Shown one piece after another: positions 50,615-63,900 of a stretch of 64,000 nt of DNA; position 1 is the first letter of the stretch, and each line of letters opens with the position of its first letter. The DNA lies in the NCBI GenBank assembly GCA_027625915.1, contig JANTQA010000026.1, positions 4,836,001 through 4,900,000 of the forward strand, written 5' to 3'. The notes beneath the pieces are model-generated. The model was not told the origin of the DNA and searched no databases. It saw nothing but the letters and a program-made list of their open reading frames with translations. The stretch is from Anaeramoeba flamelloides. Its lineage: Eukaryota > Metamonada > Anaeramoebidae. A program made the position numbers and the translations under genes.

Positions 50615-53600
50615 TTATTTATTTTCATTTAAAGTTTTTTCATTCTTTTCAAGTTCTTGTAGATTCAATTTATAATACCAATTGAACGAGGGGTGTATAT
50701 CAAAGCCAAACATTTTAGGTTTGTAATCCTTTTTTTGAATATTTTTGATTAATTCTGGGAAAGTATTGATGAAAAGATTAGGAAAAGTTGATCCAAAAAA
50801 TGCAGAATCAATATCATTATAGTCATGGGGTGGATAATAAACTTTTTTACATTGCGGACAAAAGATTTTCATCTTTGACTATTGTTAAAAGAGAGAATTA
50901 AAAAAAAGAAATAATTATTAATAATAAAGTATCATAAAACAAAACGAAAATCAAAAAAAAAAAAAAGGAATGATAAATGTTTACTTGCGAGGGTGTATCA
51001 GAAAATCCAATTGGTAAAACAGGAAATGAATTACAAAAAGTTCTTGGACACACACCAAACTCCTTATTGAGATATTTTTCCCTCATTGCTTCTAATCCAC
51101 GCTGTGTTACAATAAATCTTGCATGAAGAATTCCATATAAAAATTCTACTTCTTTGTCAATAGCCTTATATTGTTTTTTTGTAAAATTTTCTATTTAATA
51201 TAATAAATAGTTATACAAAAAAAATAAATAAAAAACAAAAAAAATAAATAAATAACAAAAAAAAAATAATAAATTTTGCCCAAACCTAAATAAATTTTTA
51301 TTACTTTTTGACAGTGTTATCAAAAATATATTCCACAAAGAACAAAAAGGGATAAGGGAATAATAAATGTTATTTATTTTTTTACCAAAAGTAATGGAGT
51401 AATTATCCCCGCAGGAATACACTTAAACATTGAAAATTCATTCTGTTTATCAACTTTAGGAGGATGAGTTATAATTTTTAAAAGAGTTCATTTTTCACAA
51501 TGAAATTTTCAGTAAAAAGACCTCGATCCTTTTTATTTGGAATTTTTTCTTTTTTTGTTTTTTTTTAGATCTAAAAAAATCAGAAAAAAGGGTGAAATCA
51601 TTTTATATTTTGAAGAAATCTCATTTTTAGTAATTTTTGGTATTTTACATTTATAAATAAAATTTCAAATTTAATCTTTTTTTGAAAATACTAGAAAAAT
51701 TGATAATTTATATTATTTTCAATACATTTTTTAATGTCTTGAAATTTAAAAGATTATGAAATATTTTTTTCAAATATTTAGAGTATAAAAAAAAGAACTG
51801 TCATTATTTAAAAAAGTTATTTAGTTATATTTATTATTTTTTTTTTTTATTAGAATTATTAATTTGAATTTGTTTTATTTGTTTGGAAATATTTAAAAAA
51901 GTGTGAAATATTAGTTAAACCTATTGGTGCTTTTATTCTTTGGGTCATTAGTAACACACTGAAATAATTAAAATTGGGTTATTAATTATTGATTAAAATA
52001 ATCAAATTAAAAAGTATTTCTTTTGGTTATAGAGTTGAATTTACCAGATTTTAAAAAAGTATTTTGATAGAATTTTTAATTTAATGTTTGGTTTTTTATC
52101 ATTATTTTTTTGTTAAACAAAAAGAAAAAAATGATTCTAATTTGCTTTGAATTAAAAAATTATATTTTTTTTTCAAATTAAAATAATTATACTAATTTTT
52201 TTGAAATTAAGTAGATTTTTTAACACTGAGTTATTTTAATACTTTGTTATTTTATTTTAAAAGTTTTTTTTTGGTATATTTCCTTCATAGACAATAAGGT
52301 TTCAATCTCCTTTCAAAGAAAATAATTTTTTTTTGAAATAATTTGGTAATAATTTGGTTTTTAAACTTTACCAAAATGTTGAAATAGAGATCAAACTTTT
52401 TAAAAACAATAATTCATTTCCGAAAATAGCATTTAAAGTAAGTTTGATTTTAGTACTGGTATTTGAATTCTAAATGGGACCAAATTTTCACTCCATTTTC
52501 CATATTTGTCTTTTATAAATAGAGTTCCCAAAGAAGTAAGTTGTAATTTGTGGATCTTTTCAAAAAGGAAATTGAAAAGGAAGTGAAATTTATTCCAATT
52601 AAAAATTCAAATAACAATAGAAGACCTATACATTAACCGATGAAAGAAACCAACAATAAACCCTAATTAAATATGGTGTTGGTTTCTTAAAGTTCTATTA
52701 TTTAAAAAGAAATTCTAAAAATAAAGGATCAAATTGCCAAATTTATCTCAAAAAATTGATAAATGTGATCATGCAAAAAAACAATAAAATTCAAAAAATC
52801 CATTTAGAAAATTATGAATAAATTTTCAACAAATTGAATTTCGTAATTTAAAATTTTCTAAAAACATCAAGGAGTCAACGATCAAAATCGATTTGAACTT
52901 TGGTGTGCAATTGAATAGTAAATTGGATGTTGCCTTGGAATCAGAAGAAAAAAAATTAAGGATTATATTTTGAAACACGGATTATAATTCTTTGATCACA
53001 CATTATTTGGTAACTGTAGGAAGATTTTTTTAGTTTACTCGCCACGTAAGGAATATCTAAAAAAAGGACATTACGAGGGAAATGTGGCTCAAAACATTGA
53101 GGAGTTATTCCTCTTTATCTATTGATATCCAGAAGAACTATTATATTTCAAAATTTTTAGGGAATTTGAATTTTTCGAAATATAGATTTCTAATTGAAAG
53201 ATAGTAGTTTTTTCCACAACACAACCATTTTCTTCTAAGACAAGGTTTATCTAGTTTCCAATAAAAACCCTTGAAAAAATTGACTTTGAAGAAAGGCTTG
53301 GGTTTCGGTTTTAAGTAGGAATTAAGAATCTAATCTTGCAAAATTAACTTTTCCGAAAAATTTGAAATTTTAATAGTTCATCTGGATATCAAAAGATAAA
53401 GAGGCATAACTCCTCAATTTTTTGAGCCACCGTCCCCCCATAATGTCTTTATTTTAGATATTTCTTCCAATTTACAAGAAGATTTTTTTTTTAGTTTGTG
53501 TTCATTAATTTGCCTTGTTCTTCTTTTGTTATTGTTTAAAAAAACCTTTTCTTTTGGAAAAAAAAAAGTTAAATAGCTTTTAGACCTTTAAGAGAGATAA

Positions 53601-54065
53601 ATGAACTGTACGTTTGTTTTTGTAGAGTATTTTTAAGATAAAAATTGAATTACTCTTACCTTCTTTCTGGCTATCTTGATCCCGAATAATCTCAACTGCT
53701 TTTTCATAATATTTGAAGTATTCAGAAATCCCATGAAAATTAAAATTATCAATAAGAAAAGAATGGTCGGTATGACAAAAGAACTCGTTGTACTTTAAAC
53801 TACAAAAGTATTCTGAATAAGACTCTGTGTTTTCATCAAATTTTGGATCAGATCCGCTATTTGAAGAATAGTCTTCGTTTTCAATTCCTGAAGAACTGCT
53901 AAAAGTACTAGGCCCTGAGTACGTGGAGTAAGAAGATTGGGTTGAAGGCATTATTGGATAAGTTGTACTTTGCTCTTCTTTTTGTACACCAACACTTAAT
54001 TGCCCTCTTGATTTTTTAAGAGCTTCAATATTTTGTGTTTCTTTTTGGTCTGAGGATTTCGACAT
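50615..54065 (-). CDS. Casein kinase 2 regulatory (beta) subunit
   Basis: CK2-beta dimerises and docks two catalytic subunits into the CK2 holoenzyme. The three exons, read on the minus strand, are 54065-53660, 51190-50985 and 50878-50615. They join in phases 1 and 0 and give 291 residues. Exon 1 encodes a Ser/Thr-rich N-terminal extension of about 80 residues and then the family start SEYFCSLKYNEFFCHTD and FLIDNFNFHGI. Exon 2 has FLYGILHARFIVTQRGLEAM and CPRTFC; exon 3 has CPQCKKVYYPP, DSAFFGSTFPNLF and FGFDIHP. The four zinc ligands are Cys183, Cys188, Cys211 and Cys214. The acidic loop usual after the first helices is replaced by a mixed-charge segment (RDQDSQKEENFTKKQYKA). Intron 1 is 2.47 kb and holds repeats. 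The identification is secure. Confidence 0.93.
51440..52380 (+). repeat. Long dispersed repeat, copy 2, without the MITE
   Basis: This is the partner of 10085-11400, in the same orientation and inside CK2-beta intron 1. The join corresponding to the MITE in copy 1 lies near 52085, where 'gaatttttaattta' runs directly into 'atgtttggtttttt'. It is non-coding. Confidence 0.6.
53030..53480 (+). mobile_element. Foldback element of about 450 bp in CK2-beta intron 1
   Basis: Two arms are inverted copies. At about 53060-53130 the plus strand reads '..tggctcaaaacattgagg' followed by 'agttattcctctttatc', and 53385-53455 carries the inverse with few differences. A direct repeat of about 17 bp, 'gaagattttttt(tt)agttt', lies on each side (53023 and 53483) and may be a target duplication. 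There is no coding frame. Confidence 0.65.
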
Positions 54066-54961
54066 TGAATAAAAAAAAATGATCTGTTTGAATAACTAGT
54101 CTCTTTCTTCCTTTTTTAGATAAAAAGACTATTTTTTATTGAATAGAGTATTGGTTTCTCCAGGGGTGTGTTTGTTTTGTTTCTGAAAAACTATTTGATT
54201 ATATAAATTTTATTTTAAGTTTTTGAGAAAAAAGTCAATTTTAGGGAGTAGCCACATAATATCAATAAACATAACCACAGAAATTGAAATAGGTGATAGT
54301 TTATTAATAATTCTATTAGTGTTCTAAAGATTGACAACTCCTGAAAGAATAAAAAAAAGAATGTCTTGTATCAATTGTAACCTATTGTTATTTTGGTACT
54401 TGTCTGATAGATTTTTGACTTGGTTGATGTTTTAAAAGTTTCTTGGTAGTGGTTGAAAATGAATTTTTGTCACTTAATTATTTTTTTTTCAGAAATCCGA
54501 ATAGAAGAGTTTCAGTTTAATAGATTGGTAGGTATTTAATAATAAAAAATAGATTTTTATGTTGTAGCTTGAAATTTCAAAAACAAGCAATAATATCACT
54601 TAGAAAACACAATCTTTTTACTTGTTATGACCATTTTCAAAGTTGAATTATGTTTTTTAAAACTCTGAACCATTTTTCGATTTCCTCTAAAAAGAAAAGG
54701 GAATTTTTTCTTGTTGAATTAAAATAAATTAAGAAGAAATAAAAAAAAATAATGATTAAATGAAAATGTTATTTTATTAAAATGTGGAAAAGTTATTTTT
54801 ATTTTCTTTTTTTTTCAAAATTTGAAAAAAAACAATAAATTAAAAAAATAAAAAAATTATGTTTTTTCAAAATTTTAAATACTAATTTAGTAATAATGAT
54901 AAAAACAAAGAATGATAATAAGTTATTAATTCAAATAAACAAATAAAAAAAAAATTAAAAA
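54066..54961. other. Tandem-gene spacer between cullin 3' end and CK2-beta start
   Basis: The cullin ends just to the right and CK2-beta starts to the left, both on the minus strand, so this 0.9 kb should hold the cullin poly(A) region and the CK2-beta promoter. An isolated sequence at 54243-54257 (GGGAGTAGCCAC core) resembles the left end of the element at 3880-5266, with no partner seen nearby. Confidence 0.5.
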
Positions 54962-57900
54962 TTAAGGTAAATATGTATATTGATTATCTTGTTTGGAGAG
55001 ATATTCCCTATCAATTAAACTTCTAATTCGTTGGTCAATCATTGTAATATTTGGTTTAAATTTTGAAAGAACTAATTTTGTAACTTGGGCTATTAATTTT
55101 TCATGTTTTAAAACCCTTCTACTTTTCATTACTTTAATAACCATCGATTCAATTAAATTTTTTCTTTCTTGGTTAACCCATACCATATTTTTTTCTTTTT
55201 CCTTTTCGGTATAATTTTGAGAAATTCGTACAACTTTAATCTTTCTTTGAGTTGATTTAAATCGTGTGTTGACTTGAAAAACATCATCTTCCGAAATGAC
55301 TTTTTTGTTTTTAAATTTAATTCTTCTTAAAATCTTTGATTTACTTGAAATTAAACTCGCAAGCGAAGACTTTAAATATTGCATCGGAATTTTGGTTAAT
55401 TGTGCAATTTCATTACAACTATATTGTTTACTTTTATTATTCCTCTTACTCTTCCTCTCTTTATTGTTAGAATTATTTTCATTTTCATTAATATTATTAT
55501 CATTATTTTCATTTTCCTTTTCTGTTTCCTTTTCTTTAACCATTTCTTGAACCATTTCTTTTTCTTTTTCATTTTCATTTTCATTTTCATTTTCATTTCC
55601 GTTAATTAATTCCATTGAATTTGAATTTGGATTTGAATCTGAATTTGATTCGATGTGATTAAAATTTAATAAAATTAATGTTTGGAATGTTGAAACAATC
55701 AAAAGATAACTTTTTCTATTTTCCAAATGGAAAAATAATTCAACTGTGCCAACATTTATTCTCCAATTTAAAATTTGGTCAGCATGTATCGATTGGTAAA
55801 ATAATTCAAAATTTTCTAAATTCCTTTTCATTAATGGTGGGGGTATACAGTTAGGAATTGTTTTAATTGGCCAAACGCTTTCTTTTAAAATTTTGACTGC
55901 CATTGGGATAATTTCATGGGAGTTCATTTTCTCTTTCTGGAAAATTTGAAATGACTGATACCAATCTCTCGAAACATTGATATCTTTAAACATGTCTTCC
56001 ATTTTCTGAGTGAAATTTGCCCAAGAGTTGATTTTAAATTTATGTACAATTAATTTTTCTTGTTCCTCAAAGACATTTTGAGAGGATAACAATCTTCGAG
56101 ACAAATAAAATTCATAAAATTTTTTAAATAAATCTTTTTCTGCAATAAATTTGAAGATGTCAATAAACGAATCAATTAATTCTTTTATTTGTTCAGAGCT
56201 TTCATTTTTTAATTTCCTGATTCGATTATCAATAAACTTTGGTAAATTCTTTGCTATACTTCGATTTAAATTAATAATGAGATAAAAATTTCGATTTAAA
56301 GTATCTTCAAATTCCTTGTCTTTATTAAAGCTATTTTGCAAAAATCCATCATATTTTTTCTTCACATCGATCAGTTCTTGAATGGTATGATAATTTTGGG
56401 ATTCATTTTTAGTTTCTTTAAATTTTGACATTATTTGTTTCCCTTCAATTAAGATCATTTTTTGAAAATTTTCTTTTAACCATTTTTTTTCGTTAACTCT
56501 TAAAAATAATGTATATACATTTTTTAAGTCTTCAACTTTCTTATTGTTGAGCATATAAACAAGCCCAGTCTCCATCTGTTTTAACGTTTTCATGTGCTTG
56601 ATTAAAAAATTCTTTTCTAATGATTGAATCATTTTTGCTAATGTTGTTCGATCAAGATAATTTACTACTCTTTTTGTTTCCTTTTTAAAAATTTCCATGA
56701 CCTATTTATAATAGTTGTTAATAATGTTAATGTTAATAATATTAATGGGAGTGGAAAAAAAAAAAAGAGTTATATTATTATGTTGAAAAGAAAAATTGAA
56801 ATTATTTTTTAAAATGTTATTTATTGTTTTCTAGTTATTTAATTGGGTGGCGCATCAATAGTTAATTAAATTCTGTTGTTGTTTGTTTAAGCTATTTCCA
56901 AAAAAGGAGTGGCAGATTTATATTAAAATATCTTTATTAAACCCAATCTTCATAAAAATATTTAAATATCCAAAATTGCAATTGAGAATTTATTGATTCT
57001 TAAGAATGAACCAATTTGTTTGCTAGTATGAAATTACATAAATAAAAGATATGAAAATTTCTGATCTCGATTTTATATGATATTTTTTGTGTGTGAAAAT
57101 GGGGTTGTTTATTTACTTCTTTTTTTTTTTGATCGAAAAAATTGTTTTTTCAAAGAGAATGGTTTAATCTCGATAAAATTTCACAATAGAAATTGAAAAA
57201 CATATAACTGTATTTTATTATTTGAAAATCTATAGATTTTACAAATAAACAGAAAACTCAAGACAATCTAACATCCGTTTTTTTTAATTACTTGATTTAA
57301 AAAAAAACTAATAACATTTTCTACTGTGATTGTTTTTGAAATTATTTTAAAAAAATAACGGAAGTGCATCGGTTTTCCAGAATTCAAAAGAATAGAGAAA
57401 AATCAAAGAATTTACTCAATTCTTCTAAATTCTGGAAAACCTAATGAAAGTGTCTAAGTTTTTTTTTAATTTGAGAAATAAACCGAAAATTTATTTAATT
57501 TTCAGTTTATTTCTCAAATTAAAAAAAATCTAACGGCAAACAGGAAGTAATTTTGTTGATTCGCCTCTCCTCGAGAATAATAATAAAAAAACAGGATAAT
57601 AAAAAAAAAATGAAGATTTTTTTCCAACGGATTAGCTTTGATATACTCATTTTAAAAAAGTGAGGAACAAAAGTTTTTCATAATTGTTGCTCAAATCGAA
57701 AAGTGTCTCAATTTCAGAATTTAAAAAATCAAATATTTTGAAAATTGATAACTTGTTTGTTTCAATCTAATAAACTCATTTTCCAAAATAATAGATCAGT
57801 CAAAAGGATTTAATAACTTTGTCTTCAATTCTGTAAAAAGAATCTGAAATAATCCAATTTTGTGACTTCTTTGTTGTTCTTCTTTTTCATTTCCTTTTCA

Positions 57901-60900
57901 TTTTATTTCCCCTTTCCTCTAATGTATTATAAATTTTGAAAAAAAAATGATGATACTTTTTTTTTATTATTATTTAAGGGAGGAGTTATTAGCCCCTCTT
58001 GTGTGCCCGAATTCCTAAATTTTTATTTAGGAATCTTATTAAAGACTCAAAGATAAGTTTATTATCCACTAAGGCTAATAAACTTGATGAATCTTTTTTA
58101 TAATAATATTTTCAATATTATTATTTTTTAATATATTAGATATATTAATTTTTTTTAATTCAGATATCCAGATTTTATGATTATTTTCATAGGCTGAGCA
58201 ATTCCATAGAAAATGGTCCAAATCTTCAATGATATCTAAATTATTTATTTTTTTACATATCTCACAATATTTTGATTTATTTTTATTCATAACATAAGAG
58301 TATCTATTTAAATAATTTGTAAAATTTCTGAGTTTTAAAATTGAAGTTGAACCCTTCCATTTTAAATATCTTTGTTGTTTGTTTATTGTGTTATTTATTT
58401 GGATAATTTTTAAATATTTTTGGACTTTCCAGCTTGGGCTATTTTCTAATTGATTAATTCTGAATTTATCCAATTCAATTTCTAATTCTTTTAAGTTATT
58501 TGATTGCCAGTTAATATTTTCAAATTCTTTTTCTCTAAAAGGAAGATAATTAATTAATTCATCATAATGGAGGATTTTTAATTTTTGAATTAACTTAAAT
58601 CTTCTTTTATATATTGTTATTCTAACAGGATCAATTTTTGCTTCAGTTTTATAAATAAGCCTGTGAGAGTGTGGGTTAATTAATAAAAAATTTGTAATTT
58701 TTTTTATTAATCCAAGTATCAATATCTTTAAAATCTGTTTTTGTTAAATCAAATATTTCTAATCCATATAATAGTTGACTATGTAATACAGCTTTAAAAA
58801 ATTGAATTTTTAATCCATTAGAAAAATTTTTTTTTTGTAAGATATTGATTAACTTTTTGAAATTGGTCTTAACTTTCTCAAGGTTAAACTTTAAATGAGT
58901 TTTTTTTATCAAGCCAAATACCAAGATATAAAATTTTCTTTGGAATTAAAGTTTTTTTCGTTTTATCACTATTTGGATTCATTCCAAAATCTTTTATAAT
59001 TTTAAAGATTTTTTCTAGTTGAAAATTTATTTCTATCAATGATCCTTTCATAAGCAAAATTAGATCATCTGCAAACATCTGAACATGTATTGTTAATGTT
59101 TTAATTTTTTCTAAGAGAAAATGAGTAATAAATCCAAATAATAAAGGAGATAATGGATCTCCTTGATAAACACCAATTCCTTCTTTTGAATAATATGCAA
59201 GTAGATATTTTACAATAATTTCATTTTTAATAAATTTTTTAATTGAATAATAAATCAATGAATGATGTATAGAGTCAAAACATTTTTGAATATCTATTGT
59301 AACAATATAAATATCTCCATTTTTGAATTCATTTTTTAACTTTTGATATTCATTTAATAAATTTAAAACTGCAATTCTTGTATCTAATTTCTTCTTAAAA
59401 CCAAACTGATTTTTTTGAAACTAAATCCCAAGAATCTTGGATTCCAGCATATAATAATTTTAGAAAAAAATCTTGGAAGAGTTTGATTAATTGAAATTGG
59501 TCGATAATTCAGCGGTATCCCTTCGTCCCCTGATTTATGAACGAACAATAAATTTCTTTTTTTAATAAATTTGATATTTTTCTGAGAAATATCATTAATC
59601 CAATTAAAAAATATTTTTTTGATTGTCCTGAGAAATTTGTCATAATTTATATAAAATTCACTAGTTTGATTTTTTATCGATTTATATTGAAATATTTTAT
59701 CAAATTCTTTGACAGTTTTATTTTTTTGATATTTGATAATTTCTTTGATTTTAGAAGTTGAAAATATTTCCTCTACTTTAATATCTAATAAATTATTTTT
59801 TATCTAATTTAAAATTTTTAATAAAATTTAATATATATTTTTTTGGTTTTTTACTAATAGATTTAACAAACCCGAAATAAGATGTTTCCATATTATCATT
59901 ATTTAAAATCATTTTACTCGAAGTTTCTCTTAATCTCTTAATCTTTTTCCAAAAATTCTGATTATCTACAAATTCAAAATTAATTTGATTTATTAATTTA
60001 AAATATTGTTTTGAATTTCTGTCTTTAATTTCTTGAATTAATTCATTATTTTCAAATACTCGATTAATTAGATTATATAATTTTAAATCTTTTTTAGGTA
60101 TATTTAAAATAATTCTTTGTTTTAGTTTAAATTGTTTTTTAAAAATTTTAAAATTCTTTTCATTAAGTTGATAATTCTTAGATTTATAAAAATTTGTAAA
60201 GTCAAGATGAAACTTTGCAATATCTTTAATTTTATATACATTTTTTATTTCCCAATTTTTTTTGATATTGAATTTATTTAGGATTGTATTATGATCACTA
60301 ATTTTATTTTTAATAGTTTTATATTTGATGGATTTTAAGTTATTAAAATTTGTGATAAAATAATCCAAGTTATTATTTTTTCTACTTGGTTTAGTATTAA
60401 AAATAATTTTAAAGTTAACTTTTGAAAAATAATTTATTTGATTTTCATTTGTATTAAAATCACCACCAATAATTGTGTTATGATTTTGATATTTTCGTAA
60501 TAAATTAAGAATTTTTTCATTTATTTCTTTATTTCTATCGTGTCTTTTATATACATTAATAATAATAAAATCTGTAAATTGGATTCTCATGATATCAAGA
60601 TCTGGTACAAGAACTTCTCTTGTAAAATCTTTAAAAATATTTTTTATTATTATTAACAAACCATCCTTTCCATTTTTCTTTCCATAAGATTTTTTAAAAA
60701 ATGATGATACTTTCAAATTAAAATTGTAAAAAAAAAAATTTGTAATTGCAACACCATGGGTAATTGTGGAAAATTTATAAATAAAGATTCTCAAATTACC
60801 ATAATTCTACGAATATCTCTAAAAAATATTCAACTGTAATTTGGTGTAACTGAATTTTCAAACTTTTGCGCACTACTGTCCATATACAAAAAATTACATA

Positions 60901-63900
60901 TAAATCCTATTTTTGTTTTGATTTAAATGATAGCTGGCTAATATAAATTCCTTAATAACAAAATCTCATTCAATATTTTTGAAATGGGTGGTATAGATAT
61001 TTTAAAAAAATGAGTACTTTTTTTTTTTTTTTGAGATTTCCAGAATTAAAACTTTTTTAAAGTTGTCTATTTTAAAAAAAGCGAAAACTTTTTCAGAATT
61101 AAATCTTTTATCAAGTTTTTTAATTTTAAAAAAGTGATGGATCAATCTTTAAATGCGAGGTAGAGATTGAGATTTCCAGATTTAAAGCTTTTTTAAAGTT
61201 TTCTATTTTAAATGTGGCCGCTCTGAATGAGTTCTTCAGATACACCACAAATTCTATCCTTATATTTTGTTTAAGGATCAAGTCATTATGGTTAAAAATA
61301 ATTTTTTGAAATGGAAAAAAAATTTTAGTAAACATTTATGAGTTCCGAATACCAATTAAAAACTAACCAACCTAGTGAAGTACAATCGTTCTCTAAAAAT
61401 TAACAACAATGGAAAAAGAGGAAATTTTTAGAAAAAAGTGCCAAAGAGAGACACTCAATTTCCAATTTGAATGGTTGGTAATTTTGAAAACGAGTTGTGT
61501 TAGTTTCGAAGTGTACCTCTTTGGTGATTTGTAAGACCTCGAAGATTTTTTTTTTAATTTTTTAATTTTCCAAATTAAATTATTTTTTTCAAGAATGTTA
61601 CACAATCTTGACTTTTTCAAATTTAGATGGTTACAAAATAACCACGAATTAGATTAAATTGAATTAAATTGATTGTGTATTTAAAGAAAACAATTTGTTT
61701 TGAATCGAAGAAATTTAACCATTTGGAAATTTAAAAAAAGAAACAAGTAATTTTTTTCTTTAAAATTTGGATATTTTATAATTAGGATTCCTTTTGATTG
61801 AATTTTTTGTCAATAAGGATCCTATTGAATTTTTTTTTTTTTGTTATTTGGATTTTTTCAGCTAAAATAAGAGTAATTCACAATACCCTTTTTGGTTTCA
61901 TGCAGCTTCTTGAGTATGGTGCAAATCACGGTAAGTGACTCTAGCACTTAGGCATGTACGTTCTTTTATTCGAAGATTAAAATGAATAATTTTTTTCAAA
62001 AAAGGCGTTTTTTTATGTTTATATTCTGTTCTAAATCAAAAAACACACTTTTCAAACCCTTAGAAATATACCTAAGAAGATATTTATAGAATTATTTTTT
62101 TTAGTTCAAGTTGGATATTTTACAAAAATGTTAATAACTCAGTAAAATTGAATAATTTCCCCATAAATCAATACCACCCCTCATTACTACTTGGAGACAA
62201 GAAAAGAAAAATAAAAATCAAAAAAATGTCGAAAAAAAACCATTTTTTGGAAAAATTTTATTTTATAGTAGGGAAAAAAATGCCGGACATGAAAAAAATC
62301 CCTGACAAGATTTTTAATTGTGAGTATTAGTAAAATTTTTGTCTAATTTCAATCAAATCCTTATTATAAATAACCAAATTTTTTATGAGATTAGTAATAA
62401 TTCTACCTAAAGTTCATCAAAGTAAGGTGTCTCTGGAATACTAGAGTAATTGTTTGATAGCCATATGTTGATCAACTTTTTTTGAAAAACAATCGAGTTT
62501 TATTGAGGTTTACTAGAGTTTGGAAAATGATAATTTTTCTCCTTGTTTTTTGATTGATTGAATTGTGTTTTGAACAAGTGTGATTTCATTAATCATCATT
62601 CTAATAAGTGGGGGAGTTATAATTGAAAAAGTTCGATTCTTAAAAAAAGGAATTTGATTGTAAATAAATGAAATTACACAATAATTTTACTACTATTCAC
62701 AATTAAAAATCTTGTCAGGGATTTTTTTCATGTACGGTATTTTTTTCCACTTCTCTAATCTTTAGATCAACCCTCGTAAGATCCTTGACCAAAAAAAAAA
62801 GGATTGTATTTGTGGAGTATCTGAATAATTCATTTAGAACGACCACATTTAAAATAGAAAACTTTAAAAAAGTTTTAAATCTAGAAATTACAATGTCTAC
62901 CTTGCATTTAAAGATTAATTCCTCACTTTTTTAAAATTAAAAAACTTTATAAAAGATTTAATTCTGAAAAAGTTTTCACTTTTTTAAAAATAGAAAACTC
63001 GAAAAAAGTTTTAAAAAAGTACTTACTTTTTTAAAATGGCTGGAATGAAAAGTTAATTATTATTGAAATTGTTTTTTATTTGACACACTATCTATCCAAT
63101 TACAGTTACTGTCAATTGAAAAATAAAAAGATCAAAATTTTCATATAGCTTTCCAAAAAAACACACAGCCCAAGAATTAAAAAAACAACAACAAATTCTG
63201 CAATTCTAAAAGGGAAATCATAATTTAAGCTTTCTTTAAGAATTAGAAATTTGATAATGTTCTATGATTAATACTAAAAATCTTTTTTTGGAAAGATAAT
63301 AAAAATTTTGTTCCATTTATTTTGAAACAAATAGTAGTTTCAAAATAGTTGTTTTAGAAAACACATTCAATTTTAGCTTTTGAACCAATTTTAGTTGTGT
63401 GGGATGATTGAAAAGAATGTTTGAAGTAAAACAAAAGTTTAGCACGAGGGTTTTACAGGTAGTTCTTATTCAATGGCAAGAAATTACTTTTTGAATAAGA
63501 ATTTATGTGGTGTAAATTTGGTGTTCATTTAGTTAATGAACGAGTTTGTTAATTAAACCCAGTTTGGGATCAAAAATGTTTAAAAATAAAAAACAACACG
63601 AGCAATTTAAAATCGATTGTTAAAGCAAATTGACATTAAAAAAATAAAAAAGAATTGGTTTTCATACTTGAGACACGAACCCCCCACAGCTGTGATTTGA
63701 GATTAATTCATTACTTTTATTTTCAAAATAAATCTCAGAGTCTAAGAGAAAGACTTTTTCAAAGTTGGTTTGATAAAATTTCTTTGTTTCATCTAGTTCT
63801 ATAAGCATCTGAATAACGTTCCCTAAAAGTTTTCTGTTGATGTGATCGCCTTTCCTTTCTTTTGAGATTTGGTTCATTATTAATTCGATCATTTTTTTTA

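Noticed and set aside
51195-51480. Small minus-strand frame (MFKCIPAGIITPLLL) upstream of CK2-beta exon 2
   Set aside because: CK2-beta exon 1 (54065-53660) joins exon 2 directly in the correct phase, and this stretch overlaps the start of a dispersed repeat.
55396-55596. Met-Lys-rich minus-strand frame and Phe/Ile-rich plus-strand frames in the cullin low-complexity region
   Set aside because: They are other-frame readings of the same hexamer tract; the cullin frame is continuous and carries conserved motifs on both sides.
60855-60882. Sequence resembling a Tc1-type end (inverse of CAGTAGTGCGCAAAAG)
   Set aside because: No inverted partner and no TA at its border were found; it is too short to call.
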